A stretch of 47,660 nucleotides of DNA, taken from assembly GCA_021323895.1 (NCBI GenBank), contig JAJPKD010000139.1, forward strand, positions 1 through 47,660, in the 5' to 3' direction. Source of the stretch: Acidobacteriota bacterium (GTDB lineage: Bacteria; Acidobacteriota; Blastocatellia; Pyrinomonadales; Pyrinomonadaceae). The notes under the pieces are model-generated. The model saw nothing but the letters and a program-made list of their open reading frames with translations, did not search any database and was not told where the DNA came from. A program made the position numbers and the translations under genes. Shown here piece by piece: positions 1 to 9,181 of this stretch. The first letter of the stretch is position 1; each line of letters starts with the position of its first letter.

Positions 1-128
1 AGTTGCGCCGCTCTTCAAATCGGTTGCGGAGATTTACCTGCAATTGAATCAAGTTTTACCCGGCGAGACTTGCCAGCTTGATCAAGCCCCAGGATCGATT
101 TCCAAAACAAATTTCGTTCGGAGGATAA

Positions 129-758
129 ATGAAAAGACTTGTATTTTTCCTGAGCCTGGTTGCGCTGGTCGCTGCTGGTTGCTCGCAGAAACCGGCCGCT
201 AACCCGGCTTCGTCATCGCCGACTCCAAAGCCCGCAGCCTCAGAGGCGGCAAAGAAGACTGAAAAGAAACCACCTTCATCGAATCCTGTCCCCTCAGACT
301 GGATCCGCATGCATGACGATGTTAAGGGTTATGAGTTCATGGTCCCGCAGGGAACCAAGGACGCCCAGGACACCAAAGATGGCGTTAATGTTTACATGGC
401 CAATGTGCCCGCGCCTTACGAGATTGGCGTGATGGTCGTGGCGTTCAAGGACAAGACGCTCAGCAAAGAGGACTTGATCAAGAAGGCGGAAGATATTCTC
501 AAGGCCTTCGAAGAGAAAGACATCAAGATGGAGCCGGCCAAAGAGTTGAGCGACGACTATAGCCTGGTGACCTTCACCTCAACCGGCAAAGACGGCAAAC
601 CCGGTAAAGGCAAAATCCTGGTGGCTACTGACGTGACCGACAACTACATCATGTTCGTGGGTGGCGATGCCGACAAGTTCGCGGCTAACGAAAAGACCAT
701 CGACGAAATCTGGGGCAGCTTCGGCATGTACAGCGGCGGCTTCAGCGGCAACAGCTAA
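129..758 (+). CDS. Putative lipoprotein of unknown function
   Basis: 209 aa ORF with N-terminal hydrophobic segment and lipobox (VALVAAGC) followed by a P/A/S/K-rich linker; GGAGG-like SD just upstream of the ATG. Confidence 0.75.
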   Translation: MKRLVFFLSLVALVAAGCSQKPAANPASSSPTPKPAASEAAKKTEKKPPSSNPVPSDWIRMHDDVKGYEFMVPQGTKDAQDTKDGVNVYMANVPAPYEIGVMVVAFKDKTLSKEDLIKKAEDILKAFEEKDIKMEPAKELSDDYSLVTFTSTGKDGKPGKGKILVATDVTDNYIMFVGGDADKFAANEKTIDEIWGSFGMYSGGFSGNS

Positions 759-782
759 GAGATTTTCGTTCGATAATCCTAG

Positions 783-818
783 CAAGCTCCTCGAACCCGC
801 CGTTCGGGGAGCTTCTTT
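783..818 (+). terminator. Hairpin/terminator-like element after the lipoprotein gene
   Basis: Inverted repeat AAGCTCC..GAAC/GTTC..GGGAGCTT followed by a short T-rich stretch. Confidence 0.5.
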
Positions 819-847
819 ACTGTGATCATCGAAAGCAGCGGGACGCT

Positions 848-1330
848 ATGAAGAACTTCAAGACATTTGGATTTATCGCATTGCTGATTCTTTGCGCGAC
901 GACCATCGCGAGCGCACAAGCAGCTAAACCTAAATCACCAGATGCGCTGGTCGCCGATCTTTACAAAGCGCACAACGCCAAACGGAGTCCGTTTTTTCAG
1001 ACACGCAGCAAGGCGCGGCTGTATCAATACTTCGTCAAAGATTTCGCAGACATGATTTGGAAGGATGCTGTGACGTCGAAAGGCGAAGTCGGCGTGATTG
1101 ACGGCGATCCGCTTTATGACGCGCAGGACATGGAAATCAAAAAGTTCGCGATCGGCAAATCGCGGATGGAGGAAGGCCGCGCGCTGGTCGATGTGACGTT
1201 TGAAAATCTTGGCGAAAAGAAAACCATCACGTTCATCCTCGTCAAAGGAGCGTCTGGTTGGCGTATCTTCGACATTGTTTATTCCGAGGGCCGCACGTTG
1301 CGCTCTGAATTCGCAATGCAAGCTCACTAA
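848..1330 (+). CDS. Secreted protein of unknown function (DUF3828-like fold suspected)
   Basis: 160 aa ORF with signal peptide (ALLILCATTIASAQA); ends VEGASGWRIFDI-like small alpha+beta pattern. Confidence 0.65.
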   Translation: MKNFKTFGFIALLILCATTIASAQAAKPKSPDALVADLYKAHNAKRSPFFQTRSKARLYQYFVKDFADMIWKDAVTSKGEVGVIDGDPLYDAQDMEIKKFAIGKSRMEEGRALVDVTFENLGEKKTITFILVKGASGWRIFDIVYSEGRTLRSEFAMQAH

Positions 1331-2454
1331 CAACCTGTTGTTAGATCAGCATGCAGAAGCCGGTGGAACAGATGTTCGCCGGCTTCTCGTCTTACTGACA
1401 ATCGTCCCGCATCGTATGCTCGCGAATTCAACCCGCGCTGCACCGACTCGCAGATGTCCAGATCTTCTTGCTGGATGCGATCGCCGACGTTGACGCTAGC
1501 AAGATTTCGTTCACGCGCGTTCTCGGAAACGTCGGTGAAGTAAAAATCAAACACGACTTCGGTTCTTTCGATCGTGATGGGGCGCACCAGGTTGGTATCC
1601 AACACCCCTTCATAAAAATTCATCATGAAGTTCGGATACAGCCAGTAATAAAGCGCGCGTTCGCCTTTACGCGATGTGTTCACTTCTACTCGATCACCAG
1701 TGACCATTGGGCTTGATTGCAAGCAGAAACGCTCGCCATTTTCGATTGTGTATTGGCTGTAATCGAGTACGCTGTCCAGCCCCTTGTGCAGATGCGGCAC
1801 GTGATATCCGCCATCGAGATAATTATCGACGAAAACTTTCCAGTTGCAGTTGAGCACGTAGCTGCGCCGCTCGAACCAGTGAAGGTTTGCGAGTTCAAGT
1901 TTCTGAAATTGTTCGATGCAATCGTTGCCGAGAAACGACACGAGTTCAACATTGGAATCGTTTAGAGAGCGGTCTTGTCCGCTCAAACTTGCCAGCACCC
2001 ACTTCTCCCAGACGCCAATTTGGATCGGCAGCAATCCGTTTTCAGCGCGGTCGAAACCGCACACCTCGCTGAATTCCGGCGTGCCTTTCAATTCGCCTTC
2101 GAGCGAATAAGTCCAGCCGTGATACGGACAGCGCATTTGATTCGCATGTCCTTCGCGTTCAGTCATGACCGCGGCGGCGTGATGGCGGCAGACGTTGAAA
2201 AAGCCGCGCAGCGTGTCGTCGCTTCCGCGCACGATCACCACCGGTTCATCAGCGATCTCGGTGGTCACGTAGTTGCCGGGGTTGGTTAATTGATCAAGCC
2301 GCGCCGCAACCTGCCAACTGTTTGCGAAAACAGTTTGCTGTTCGAGATCGAAGATGCGTTTGTCGGTGTACCACGAAGAAGGAATCGTCGAGGCTTCCGC
2401 GAGCGGTGCAGTCGGATTGTAAGCGTCGAGCAAGTCTTTTACTGAAGCACTCAC
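1327..2454 (-). CDS. Rieske [2Fe-2S] aromatic-ring-hydroxylating/N-demethylating oxygenase alpha subunit
   Basis: Rieske motif CRHH...CPYHGW; catalytic-domain region NWKVFVDNYLDGGYHVPHLH; 4-nt overlap with the upstream GcvT-like gene. Confidence 0.9.
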   Translation of the reverse strand: MSASVKDLLDAYNPTAPLAEASTIPSSWYTDKRIFDLEQQTVFANSWQVAARLDQLTNPGNYVTTEIADEPVVIVRGSDDTLRGFFNVCRHHAAAVMTEREGHANQMRCPYHGWTYSLEGELKGTPEFSEVCGFDRAENGLLPIQIGVWEKWVLASLSGQDRSLNDSNVELVSFLGNDCIEQFQKLELANLHWFERRSYVLNCNWKVFVDNYLDGGYHVPHLHKGLDSVLDYSQYTIENGERFCLQSSPMVTGDRVEVNTSRKGERALYYWLYPNFMMNFYEGVLDTNLVRPITIERTEVVFDFYFTDVSENARERNLASVNVGDRIQQEDLDICESVQRGLNSRAYDAGRLSVRREAGEHLFHRLLHADLTTGC

Positions 2455-3650
2455 ACCGGCACCGCCGTCTTGTGTTTCGGGCTGTAGAAAGGCGTCTTCA
2501 CCACGGTTGCCGGCACGCGATGGCGAACGGCTTCGATGGTAATTTCAATCTCTATTTTCGATCCCGGCTTGGCGAATTCGCGCTGCACAGTTGCCAGCGC
2601 AATCATCTTTTTCAAAACGGGAGACCATGTCGTCGAAGTTGCTTTGCCAACCTGTTTCCCGGCAGCGAACACGGGGACAGCAACGCGCGAAGCGACTGGT
2701 GAAACGGCTGGCGGTAAGCCGACAGCTTCGTAGCGCCGCTCGACCTCCGTCCAGTCGATCTCTAGTCCCACAATCTGTTTTGCGGAACCGCGTTTAGCTT
2801 CTTCTTGCAAGGCTCGCTGACCGACAAAACGATCCTTGTCGAGGCTCACCAGCCGTCCCAGTCCCATTTCAAATGGCGAGTATAGCCGGTCCGCGATCAG
2901 CGCCTTCTTACTGCTGTTGAAATCGATATCGATCAGCAGCAACCCGGCTTCGATGCGCGCCACGTCGAGCGCCAGCATTCCCGCTGGCTTGATTTCGAAA
3001 GGCCGGCCGCGATCGATCAGCAAATCCCAGAGATGCAAAGCCTGATCTGCATCAACCCAAATTTCGTAGCCGAGATCGCCCGTGTATCCAGTGCGCGAAA
3101 TCTCAACGGGCAACCCGTCAATCGTAGCTCTCGTTACGCGAAAGTACTTCAGGTTGGTGATGTCGGCGTCATGCACGATCGATTTCAAAAGCCGCCCGGA
3201 AGTCGGACCTTGCAGAGCGAGCGCCGCGATCGATTCCGAGATGTCTTCGATCGCAACGTCGAGACCGACTGCATTCTGCGTGAACCAGCGCAAGCTCGGA
3301 TCGGCCGCAGTCCATCGGTAAACATTCTCGTCGAGCCGCGAAACAGTTCCATCGTCGATTACCTTGCCGTGCTCGTCGCACCAGGGCGTGTAGATAACCT
3401 GGCCCACCGCAACCTTGCGCACATCGCGCGTGATGACGCGATCGACCAAGCGCTTCGCGTCTTTTCCAGTCAAGCGATACTTGAACAAAGGCGAGATGTC
3501 GATGAGCGCGGCTGCATTACGAATCGCGTTGTATTCATGATCGTGATGCGTCTCGTAAGCGCTGACGGTGTAGTAACCGGACCACTCGCGATAATTAAGG
3601 CTCTCGCAGAGCGCGAATGTTCTTTCATGAAATGGAGTTCCGATGGGCAT
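2451..3650 (-). CDS. Aminomethyltransferase (GcvT/DmdA-like) family protein
   Basis: Folate-binding GcvT pattern: ALQGPTSGRLLKSI, SRTGYTGDLGYEIWV, C-terminal GKATSTTWSPVLKKMIALATV. Confidence 0.85.
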   Translation of the reverse strand: MPIGTPFHERTFALCESLNYREWSGYYTVSAYETHHDHEYNAIRNAAALIDISPLFKYRLTGKDAKRLVDRVITRDVRKVAVGQVIYTPWCDEHGKVIDDGTVSRLDENVYRWTAADPSLRWFTQNAVGLDVAIEDISESIAALALQGPTSGRLLKSIVHDADITNLKYFRVTRATIDGLPVEISRTGYTGDLGYEIWVDADQALHLWDLLIDRGRPFEIKPAGMLALDVARIEAGLLLIDIDFNSSKKALIADRLYSPFEMGLGRLVSLDKDRFVGQRALQEEAKRGSAKQIVGLEIDWTEVERRYEAVGLPPAVSPVASRVAVPVFAAGKQVGKATSTTWSPVLKKMIALATVQREFAKPGSKIEIEITIEAVRHRVPATVVKTPFYSPKHKTAVPV

Positions 3651-3659
3651 GTTAGCTTA

Positions 3660-3727
3660 GTAACATAGACTTCAGTCCGTGCTCAGTAGTCGATTCACTA
3701 CGCCTCGCAGACTAAAGTCTATGCTAC
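3660..3727. repeat. REP-like palindromic pair with GTAG-type heads
   Basis: Arm GTAACATAGACTTCAGTCCGTG (3660-3681) inverted against CGCAGACTAAAGTCTATGCTAC (3706-3727); 18/22 matching; GACTAAAGTC core is itself palindromic. Confidence 0.7.
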
Positions 3728-3823
3728 GTTGTCAGGGCGAGCGATTATAGTTATGCTGACAACGAGCGAGCAAGAAACAATTTGTCCGCGTCCCCCGCGT
3801 TTCAAATTCAAGGAGGGACGAAT

Positions 3824-4555
3824 ATGCATAGTAGAGTGAAGAAGGCGAATAGATTATGGCTGATTTTGATCGCGGTGCTGATGATTTGCGGCACTGCGAG
3901 TTTCGCGCGCAGTCAGAACCGCGACGCGAAAAAGTTGAATGAAGCCGCGAAGGAAGCACAAAAAGCCGCAGACGCTTTCACTGAAATCATGAACGTGCCC
4001 GAGAAGGCGATTCCGCAAGGACTGCTGGATAAAGCAGAAGCAATTGCAGTTTTTCCCGACGTTATCAAGGCCGGATTCATTATCGGCGGCCGCGGCGGTC
4101 ATGGCGTGATCAGCCGCAGGGTCAAAGGCGGTTGGAGCGCGCCTGCGGCTTTCGATCTGGGAGGTGGCAGCGTCGGATTGCAAATTGGCGCCAACAAGAC
4201 TGACTTCATACTGTTGTTTATGAACGATGACGCGCTGAGCGGTTTGCTGAAAGACAAATTTGAGATCGGCGGAGAGGGAAGTGCGGTTGCTGGCCCAGTT
4301 GGAAGGACAGCCTCGGCTTCGACTGATGCGCTTCTGAGAGCACAGATCATTTCGTATTCGCGCAGCAAGGGGCTGTTTGCCGGACTCGAATTGAAGGGTG
4401 TTGTGATTAAGCCCGACGACGACGAAAACATGGCCGTGTATCGGACGAAGGCGCGCGAACTTTTGTTGCCAGGCTCAGCGATGCCCATCGCTAAGATGCC
4501 GGCGGGTGTCAGAATTTTTCCGCGAACGTTGGGAAGATATTCGACGAGAAGGTAG
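3824..4555 (+). CDS. Secreted SYLF (Ysc84/DUF500-like) lipid-binding domain protein
   Basis: AGGAGG SD at 3811 before ATG 3824; signal peptide; GGRGGHGVISRR...GSVGLQIGANKTDFILLFMN SYLF pattern. Confidence 0.85.
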   Translation: MHSRVKKANRLWLILIAVLMICGTASFARSQNRDAKKLNEAAKEAQKAADAFTEIMNVPEKAIPQGLLDKAEAIAVFPDVIKAGFIIGGRGGHGVISRRVKGGWSAPAAFDLGGGSVGLQIGANKTDFILLFMNDDALSGLLKDKFEIGGEGSAVAGPVGRTASASTDALLRAQIISYSRSKGLFAGLELKGVVIKPDDDENMAVYRTKARELLLPGSAMPIAKMPAGVRIFPRTLGRYSTRR

Positions 4556-4599
4556 GAGCGCACGCATCCTGCGTGCGGGACACCGGCATCCGTGCCGGT
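4555..4599 (+). repeat. GGAG-headed REP-like double hairpin
   Basis: GGAGCGCACGCATCCTGCGTGCGGGACACCGGCATCCGTGCCGGT: two consecutive palindromes. Confidence 0.65.
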
Positions 4600-4626
4600 T
4601 AATTTGAAATGACTCAAAGGAGTTCA

Positions 4627-5346
4627 ATGAGAAAGCAGCTATCTCTGGCATTCAGTTTCGCATTCATCCTGTTGTTGGTTTCTTCGGCCTTCGCCCAAAC
4701 GACTCGCGAACGCAGCACCAAAAAGGCTCGTGCCGCGGCCGATCAGTCAGCCAAGGCGGCGCGCGTCTTCAATCAAATCATGGAGACGCACGAGCGATCG
4801 ATTCCGAAGGACTTACTCGATCGCGCGGAAGCCGTTGCCGTCTTCCCGGGAGTTTTGAAAGGCGGCTTCATCGTTGGCGGCCGCGGTGGCAGCGGCGTGA
4901 TCAGCCGTCGCGTCGCCGGCGGTTGGAGCGCCCCGGCGTTTGTCGATCTCGGCGGCGGCAGTATCGGTTTGCAGATCGGGGTGGCCTCGACCGATTACAT
5001 CCTGTTGTTCATGAACGAGCGAGCAGTGGGATCGCTGCTGAATGACAAGTTTGAAATCGGCGGCGAGGGAAGTGCAGCCGCAGGGCCTGTCGGTAGATCG
5101 GCGAGCGCCTCGACCGACGTGAAGCTCAACGCGCAAATTATTTCTTACTCGCGAAGCAGGGGAGCATTCGCCGGCCTCGAGTTGAAGGGCGTCGTGATCA
5201 AGCCGGACAACGAAGACAACCTGCAGGTTTATGGGATGAGCGCGCGCGACATTCTCACCGGCTCAAACCAGATTTCGATGGAGAAAATGCCCGAAGGCGT
5301 GCGCGTGTTTCCTGAGACGTTGGCGAAGTATTCGACGCGACACTAA
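4627..5346 (+). CDS. Secreted SYLF domain protein, tandem paralogue of the preceding gene
   Basis: High visible similarity to 3824-4555 (GGRGGSGVISRRVAGGWSAP, KFEIGGEGSAAAGPVGRSASASTD); start at ATG 4627 preceded by AAAGGAG. Confidence 0.85.
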   Translation: MRKQLSLAFSFAFILLLVSSAFAQTTRERSTKKARAAADQSAKAARVFNQIMETHERSIPKDLLDRAEAVAVFPGVLKGGFIVGGRGGSGVISRRVAGGWSAPAFVDLGGGSIGLQIGVASTDYILLFMNERAVGSLLNDKFEIGGEGSAAAGPVGRSASASTDVKLNAQIISYSRSRGAFAGLELKGVVIKPDNEDNLQVYGMSARDILTGSNQISMEKMPEGVRVFPETLAKYSTRH

Positions 5347-5356
5347 GCGCTAATCA

Positions 5357-6142
5357 CTACGAGCCGATCGCCTTTTCTTTCAATCGTGCGACGATCGACT
5401 CGTCGATAGTGTTATTCACAGGCAGTCCGTTTTGGTGCTGAAACTCATTCAGCGCGCTGAATGTCCGCCGCCCGGCTTGACCATCGACGGGTCCAGGATT
5501 CAACCCCAGATAAGTCAGGTAAACCTGCGCCGTGCGAACCGTGAGGTCAGGCAGTCCTCCATTCGCATACTTCTGATAAGCAGCCGCGAGTCGAGTGTCG
5601 TACTGATTCTCGGCGTATTTCGGCCCATTGTAACCGCGGGCGAAGTCTCGCCAACGGTGATCGCGAAGCGCTCGATGCAAACCATTGTGGACGATCTCAC
5701 CGGTCATCCCGCGCAACTGATCGTTCTCTGATTCCATCATCGCTTTGACCATGGTTTCGACGTCGGGGTAGCCGGCGATTTCCGAATTGAATCCCATTAG
5801 CTGGCCGATGCCCCACGAGACGGCGTCCAGCGCCGCTTTCCGATCTAGCGCGATAGCTTTCGCCAACCGATCGTATTGATGCGCGCCATCACCGCCGTAT
5901 CCTCCTTGATTGCGATTGCTGATATCGGGATGCGCAGAGTCGAACTTGTGGTTCGTTTCCTTACTAAAGATGTGGCGCTCGTACAAGATTGCGGGGCGCT
6001 TATCCGGCAAGAAACCGCAACCGCGCGTTTCGACGTTCAGCACCGCCCACAACTCCGGCGCGTGAATCCCCATGCGCCCGACAACTTCATTCACTCCGGC
6101 TTCGTCGAGAGGAAGCGCAGTTCCGACAAACTCTGTTGGCAT
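5357..6142 (-). CDS. N-acetylmuramidase (DUF3380-like) endolysin with C-terminal peptidoglycan-binding domain
   Basis: MPTEF start with AAGGAG SD; NVETRGCGFLPDKRPAILYERHIFS, WGIGQLMGFN; C-terminal PG_binding_1-like repeat; no signal peptide. Confidence 0.85.
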   Translation of the reverse strand: MPTEFVGTALPLDEAGVNEVVGRMGIHAPELWAVLNVETRGCGFLPDKRPAILYERHIFSKETNHKFDSAHPDISNRNQGGYGGDGAHQYDRLAKAIALDRKAALDAVSWGIGQLMGFNSEIAGYPDVETMVKAMMESENDQLRGMTGEIVHNGLHRALRDHRWRDFARGYNGPKYAENQYDTRLAAAYQKYANGGLPDLTVRTAQVYLTYLGLNPGPVDGQAGRRTFSALNEFQHQNGLPVNNTIDESIVARLKEKAIGS

Positions 6143-6169
6143 GATCGAACTCCTTTTGTGATTGTGCAC

Positions 6170-6802
6170 CTAGAAGCCGAGCGCGGCCCAGGTCTTTGGC
6201 CCAACCAAGCCGCTCGGCGTGATGTTGTGCGCGGCCTGAAAATTTTCGACTGCGTGCAACGTGTCGTTGCCAAACCGCCCATCGACATGAATGCCAAGCT
6301 TCGTCTGGACCAGCTTTACATCTGAGCCGCGATCTCCGAATTTGACGGGCGCGTTCTTCATGCGCAGTCGCACGTGAAAATGATTGTCGTGGCCGTCGTA
6401 GTGTTGGCTCAGGTGCTTTTCGATAACTTTGGGGTCGTTGAAAAGAACGAGCTGGACCGGAGCTTCTTCCCACCACAGATTAATCAATTCTGTCGTCGTG
6501 GCTCGATCGTATCCAGCTTCCAAGTAAGTAACCGGAGCGTTTTGTCCGTCGAGTCGCATCGGCCGGACGTCGATGTCCACACCGAGTCGATGCGACTTAT
6601 GCGGCGGTATCGGCCCTCCGCCCTGCTTGGAAATTTGTCCGATCGAAAAGGGATGGTTCTGGTGCAGTGCCTGCCAGGCTGCGGCTACGCGCAGCGCCGC
6701 TTCGATCGACGATTTCTGGGCAAACTGGAATTCCCCGTGCGCGCCGCGATTGTTGGTGACGAAGCCTGCGCCGCTCTCAGGGAGTTGCGTATTGATTTCC
6801 AT
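6170..6802 (-). CDS. Murein endopeptidase (MepA-like, LAS family) with C-terminal peptidoglycan-binding domain
   Basis: SHRLGVDIDVRP and DGHDNHFHVR metal-site motifs; C-terminal KFGDRGSDVKLVQTKLGIHVDGRFGNDTLHAVENFQ PG-binding; GAGGAG SD; no signal peptide. Confidence 0.85.
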   Translation of the reverse strand: MEINTQLPESGAGFVTNNRGAHGEFQFAQKSSIEAALRVAAAWQALHQNHPFSIGQISKQGGGPIPPHKSHRLGVDIDVRPMRLDGQNAPVTYLEAGYDRATTTELINLWWEEAPVQLVLFNDPKVIEKHLSQHYDGHDNHFHVRLRMKNAPVKFGDRGSDVKLVQTKLGIHVDGRFGNDTLHAVENFQAAHNITPSGLVGPKTWAALGF

Positions 6803-6826
6803 TGGTTTCTCCTCAAAGTTCGATGA

Positions 6827-7084
6827 CTATCGTTGGATTGCGACTTTCTTCAACTGGCCTGAAACCCAAACATCATTACCATCGTCCGATTCGACCAGCG
6901 TGAGTGGCGGCAGCGGCGTGGTGATGTCGCGGTCTTCGAATGACGCATTGTTGGTGTGCGAGGCATCGTCAGCGTCGCCCGAATAAGAGGTCAACTTGAG
7001 CGAGCCCTGCGACTCGGTGTGATTCAGCGTGTTCTGCTGGTCTTGCAGCGATGAGTTTCCATCCACAGTAAAATCCATTGTCAT
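6827..7084 (-). CDS. Small acidic hypothetical protein (85 aa)
   Basis: GAGGAGG SD just upstream; co-oriented with the hydrolase pair. Confidence 0.55.
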   Translation of the reverse strand: MTMDFTVDGNSSLQDQQNTLNHTESQGSLKLTSYSGDADDASHTNNASFEDRDITTPLPPLTLVESDDGNDVWVSGQLKKVAIQR

Positions 7085-7096
7085 TGCCTCCTCGAT

Positions 7097-8046
7097 TCAT
7101 TTCAGGGCGTCACAAAGCCTTTGCACCTTGTCCGGTTGGTTCAGGAAGCGTCGGGCGACTTCCTTGTACAGAGTCTCCAGGCCTTTAACATCGAGCGCGT
7201 CGATGTCCCCGGCAGTCTTGTCTGGAATTAGATCAAGATTGTCTTTCAGTGCTTGCTTGAGCTTTTTGATCGCGGGAGCTGCCTTCGTAGCATCCTGATC
7301 CCTGGCTTGCGAAAAGACCGTGGCTCGATCTTTATCACAGTCTTGTGCCTGTACCAGTTCTCTTGGCGTACTGATTCTGAGCTGCTGTGCCTTTCGTCTT
7401 TTGCCTTAACCGCGTCGTTCGCTTCTGCGCCGGTATCGACGTTCAGGCTGCTCAACGCATCGTCCATCGTTCCGGCGAAAAAGTAGTTCCGCAAATCGGT
7501 TCGCGCTTTCTCCCAGGGGTAGGTGCGGACGTCGTCATTCAACTTCTCATAGATTGCGCCGAGCACTTTTGCGCGGTTCGCCACCATCTTGTTGAAGAGG
7601 ATTTGCGCCTCGAGCAGCCGAAAGTCTTTGTTCGCGGCGGTGTGAGTTCCTTTAAAGCCCGTTAGCACCTCGTTCAGCACAGTCTTTGCCCGTTCGCCGT
7701 TGACAACGGCGGCCACGCTTGACATGCCAATCTCCAGAAAGTCAAAAAGAAACTGAAGCAGGTCGTTTCTCTTTCTTGAGTTCTTGCGATAGTTGTTGAA
7801 GACAATGTCGATCTGCTCGACTCCGGTGTAAATCAACTTGTTGCGAATTAGCTTCGCCTGATCGGGGGTGTTTGTCTCATAGGTCTTATACTTGTCGAGC
7901 AAGTCGTTGACGTAAACCTTTTCGGCGTCGGCCTCACTCTTGAGCAGCGGAGGCTGCTTCTGCGCTTGGACCACGGTGCTGGTTAGCACTATTGCGCAAA
8001 GAACTCCGGAAGCAACGATCTGCATAAACAGCTTTGATAGACTCAT
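7097..8046 (-). pseudogene. Secreted hypothetical protein, apparently frameshifted near 7395-7410
   Basis: ORF from MSLSKLFMQIV (8046) with signal peptide; the C-terminus in frame is non-protein-like while the -1 frame continues as AQQLRISTPRELVQAQD...IDALDVKGLETLYKEVARRFLNQPDKVQRLCDALK* ending at 7097. Confidence 0.65.
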
Positions 8047-8359
8047 TTCATCCTCCGGCTCGGACGTGGGGCCCGGCTTTCGTGGCAAGCCAAAGCGTCC
8101 TTTTTGATTCGACTGCGAAGGCGGCACCGTTACCGATTCGCAAATTGGGACGGGCGATGTCGCTTTCGAGTGTGAGAACGCGCCGCACTGGCGCAGTATC
8201 AATGACTAAACAGAAAGACGAAAGACTTTTGGGACACGCGGCTTATACTCTGCGAGGTTGGGCGTGTCAAGATTTATTTTGCGCTAAGTGGTTGATCCAT
8301 TCGACAAATCTGCTCTTGCGCGATTTGAAACAAACGCTTTCATGAGCTAACGAACCGAA

Positions 8360-8941
8360 GTGAACGCAAAACTATCAATCTGGACAATTGGGCATTCGAC
8401 TCTGTCGATTGAAGGATTCATAGAACGGCTCAAGTCGTTCGATATTCAGGCTCTGGTTGACGTTCGCAGTTTCCCCGGCTCGCGTCGTTATCCGCAATTC
8501 AACAAAAAGGATCTTGCGGAATCCTTGACTCGTGCGGGAATCGAATATCTGCACTTCAAAGACTTGGGCGGGCGACGGCGCGCGCAGCCTGACTCGCACA
8601 ACGTTGCGTGGCGGAATGAATCGTTTCGGGGTTACGCGGATTACATGGAAACCGCCGATTTCGCACAGGGAATTGCGCGTTTGCTCGACGTCGCGCGGGC
8701 GCGACGGACCGCGATCATGTGTTCGGAAGCGGTCTGGTGGCGCTGTCATCGCAGCCTGATTTCTGATTACTTGAAAGTAAATGGCGTCGGAGTGATCCAC
8801 ATCATGGCACCAGGAAAATCAGAGGCGCATCCTTTCACTTCGGCCGCGCAGATTGTGAACGGACAGCTTTCGTATCGCGGCGTGTTGGAAAGTCGCGACC
8901 GATTTATCGATAATAAGGCTGCTTCTTCTGAGCATGATTAA
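8360..8941 (+). CDS. DUF488 family protein
   Basis: TIGHSTLSIEGFIERLKSFDIQALVDVRSFPGSRRYPQF and MCSEAVWWRCHRSLISD, typical DUF488; GTG start. Confidence 0.9.
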   Translation: MNAKLSIWTIGHSTLSIEGFIERLKSFDIQALVDVRSFPGSRRYPQFNKKDLAESLTRAGIEYLHFKDLGGRRRAQPDSHNVAWRNESFRGYADYMETADFAQGIARLLDVARARRTAIMCSEAVWWRCHRSLISDYLKVNGVGVIHIMAPGKSEAHPFTSAAQIVNGQLSYRGVLESRDRFIDNKAASSEHD

Positions 8942-8954
8942 GAGGACAAATCCG

Positions 8955-9128
8955 ATGAACGTGGAAATCACTGATGACGAACGTGACTTTCTCAAAGAGG
9001 TGTTCGAAGAAAAGCAGAAGCACATGATTCAGGAAATCAATCACACCGACACGATCGATTTCGAGCGTATGCTGAAACAGAAGTTAGACGTGCTTGAAGG
9101 ATTGATGAGAAAGATTGGCGTAGCGTAG
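8955..9128 (+). CDS. Small hypothetical protein (about 57 aa)
   Basis: ATG 8955 preceded by GAGGA; helical charged sequence. Confidence 0.5.
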   Translation: MNVEITDDERDFLKEVFEEKQKHMIQEINHTDTIDFERMLKQKLDVLEGLMRKIGVA

Positions 9129-9168
9129 GCTTTTAGCCTGCGCTCTTTTGGCTTCACAGATTGAAGCC
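9120..9168 (+). repeat. GTAG-headed REP-like palindromes
   Basis: GTAGCGTAGGCTTTTAGCCTGCG (9120-9142) followed by GGCTTCACAGATTGAAGCC (9150-9168). Confidence 0.6.
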
Positions 9169-9181
9169 TAATGGTATAGAG

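Noticed and set aside
56-310. Minus-strand 84-aa ORF at the window start
   Set aside because: Antisense to the lipoprotein gene with no supporting SD or motif.
5357-7084. Prophage remnant
   Set aside because: Only lysis-type enzymes seen; no integrase, capsid, terminase, tail or att-like repeats nearby.
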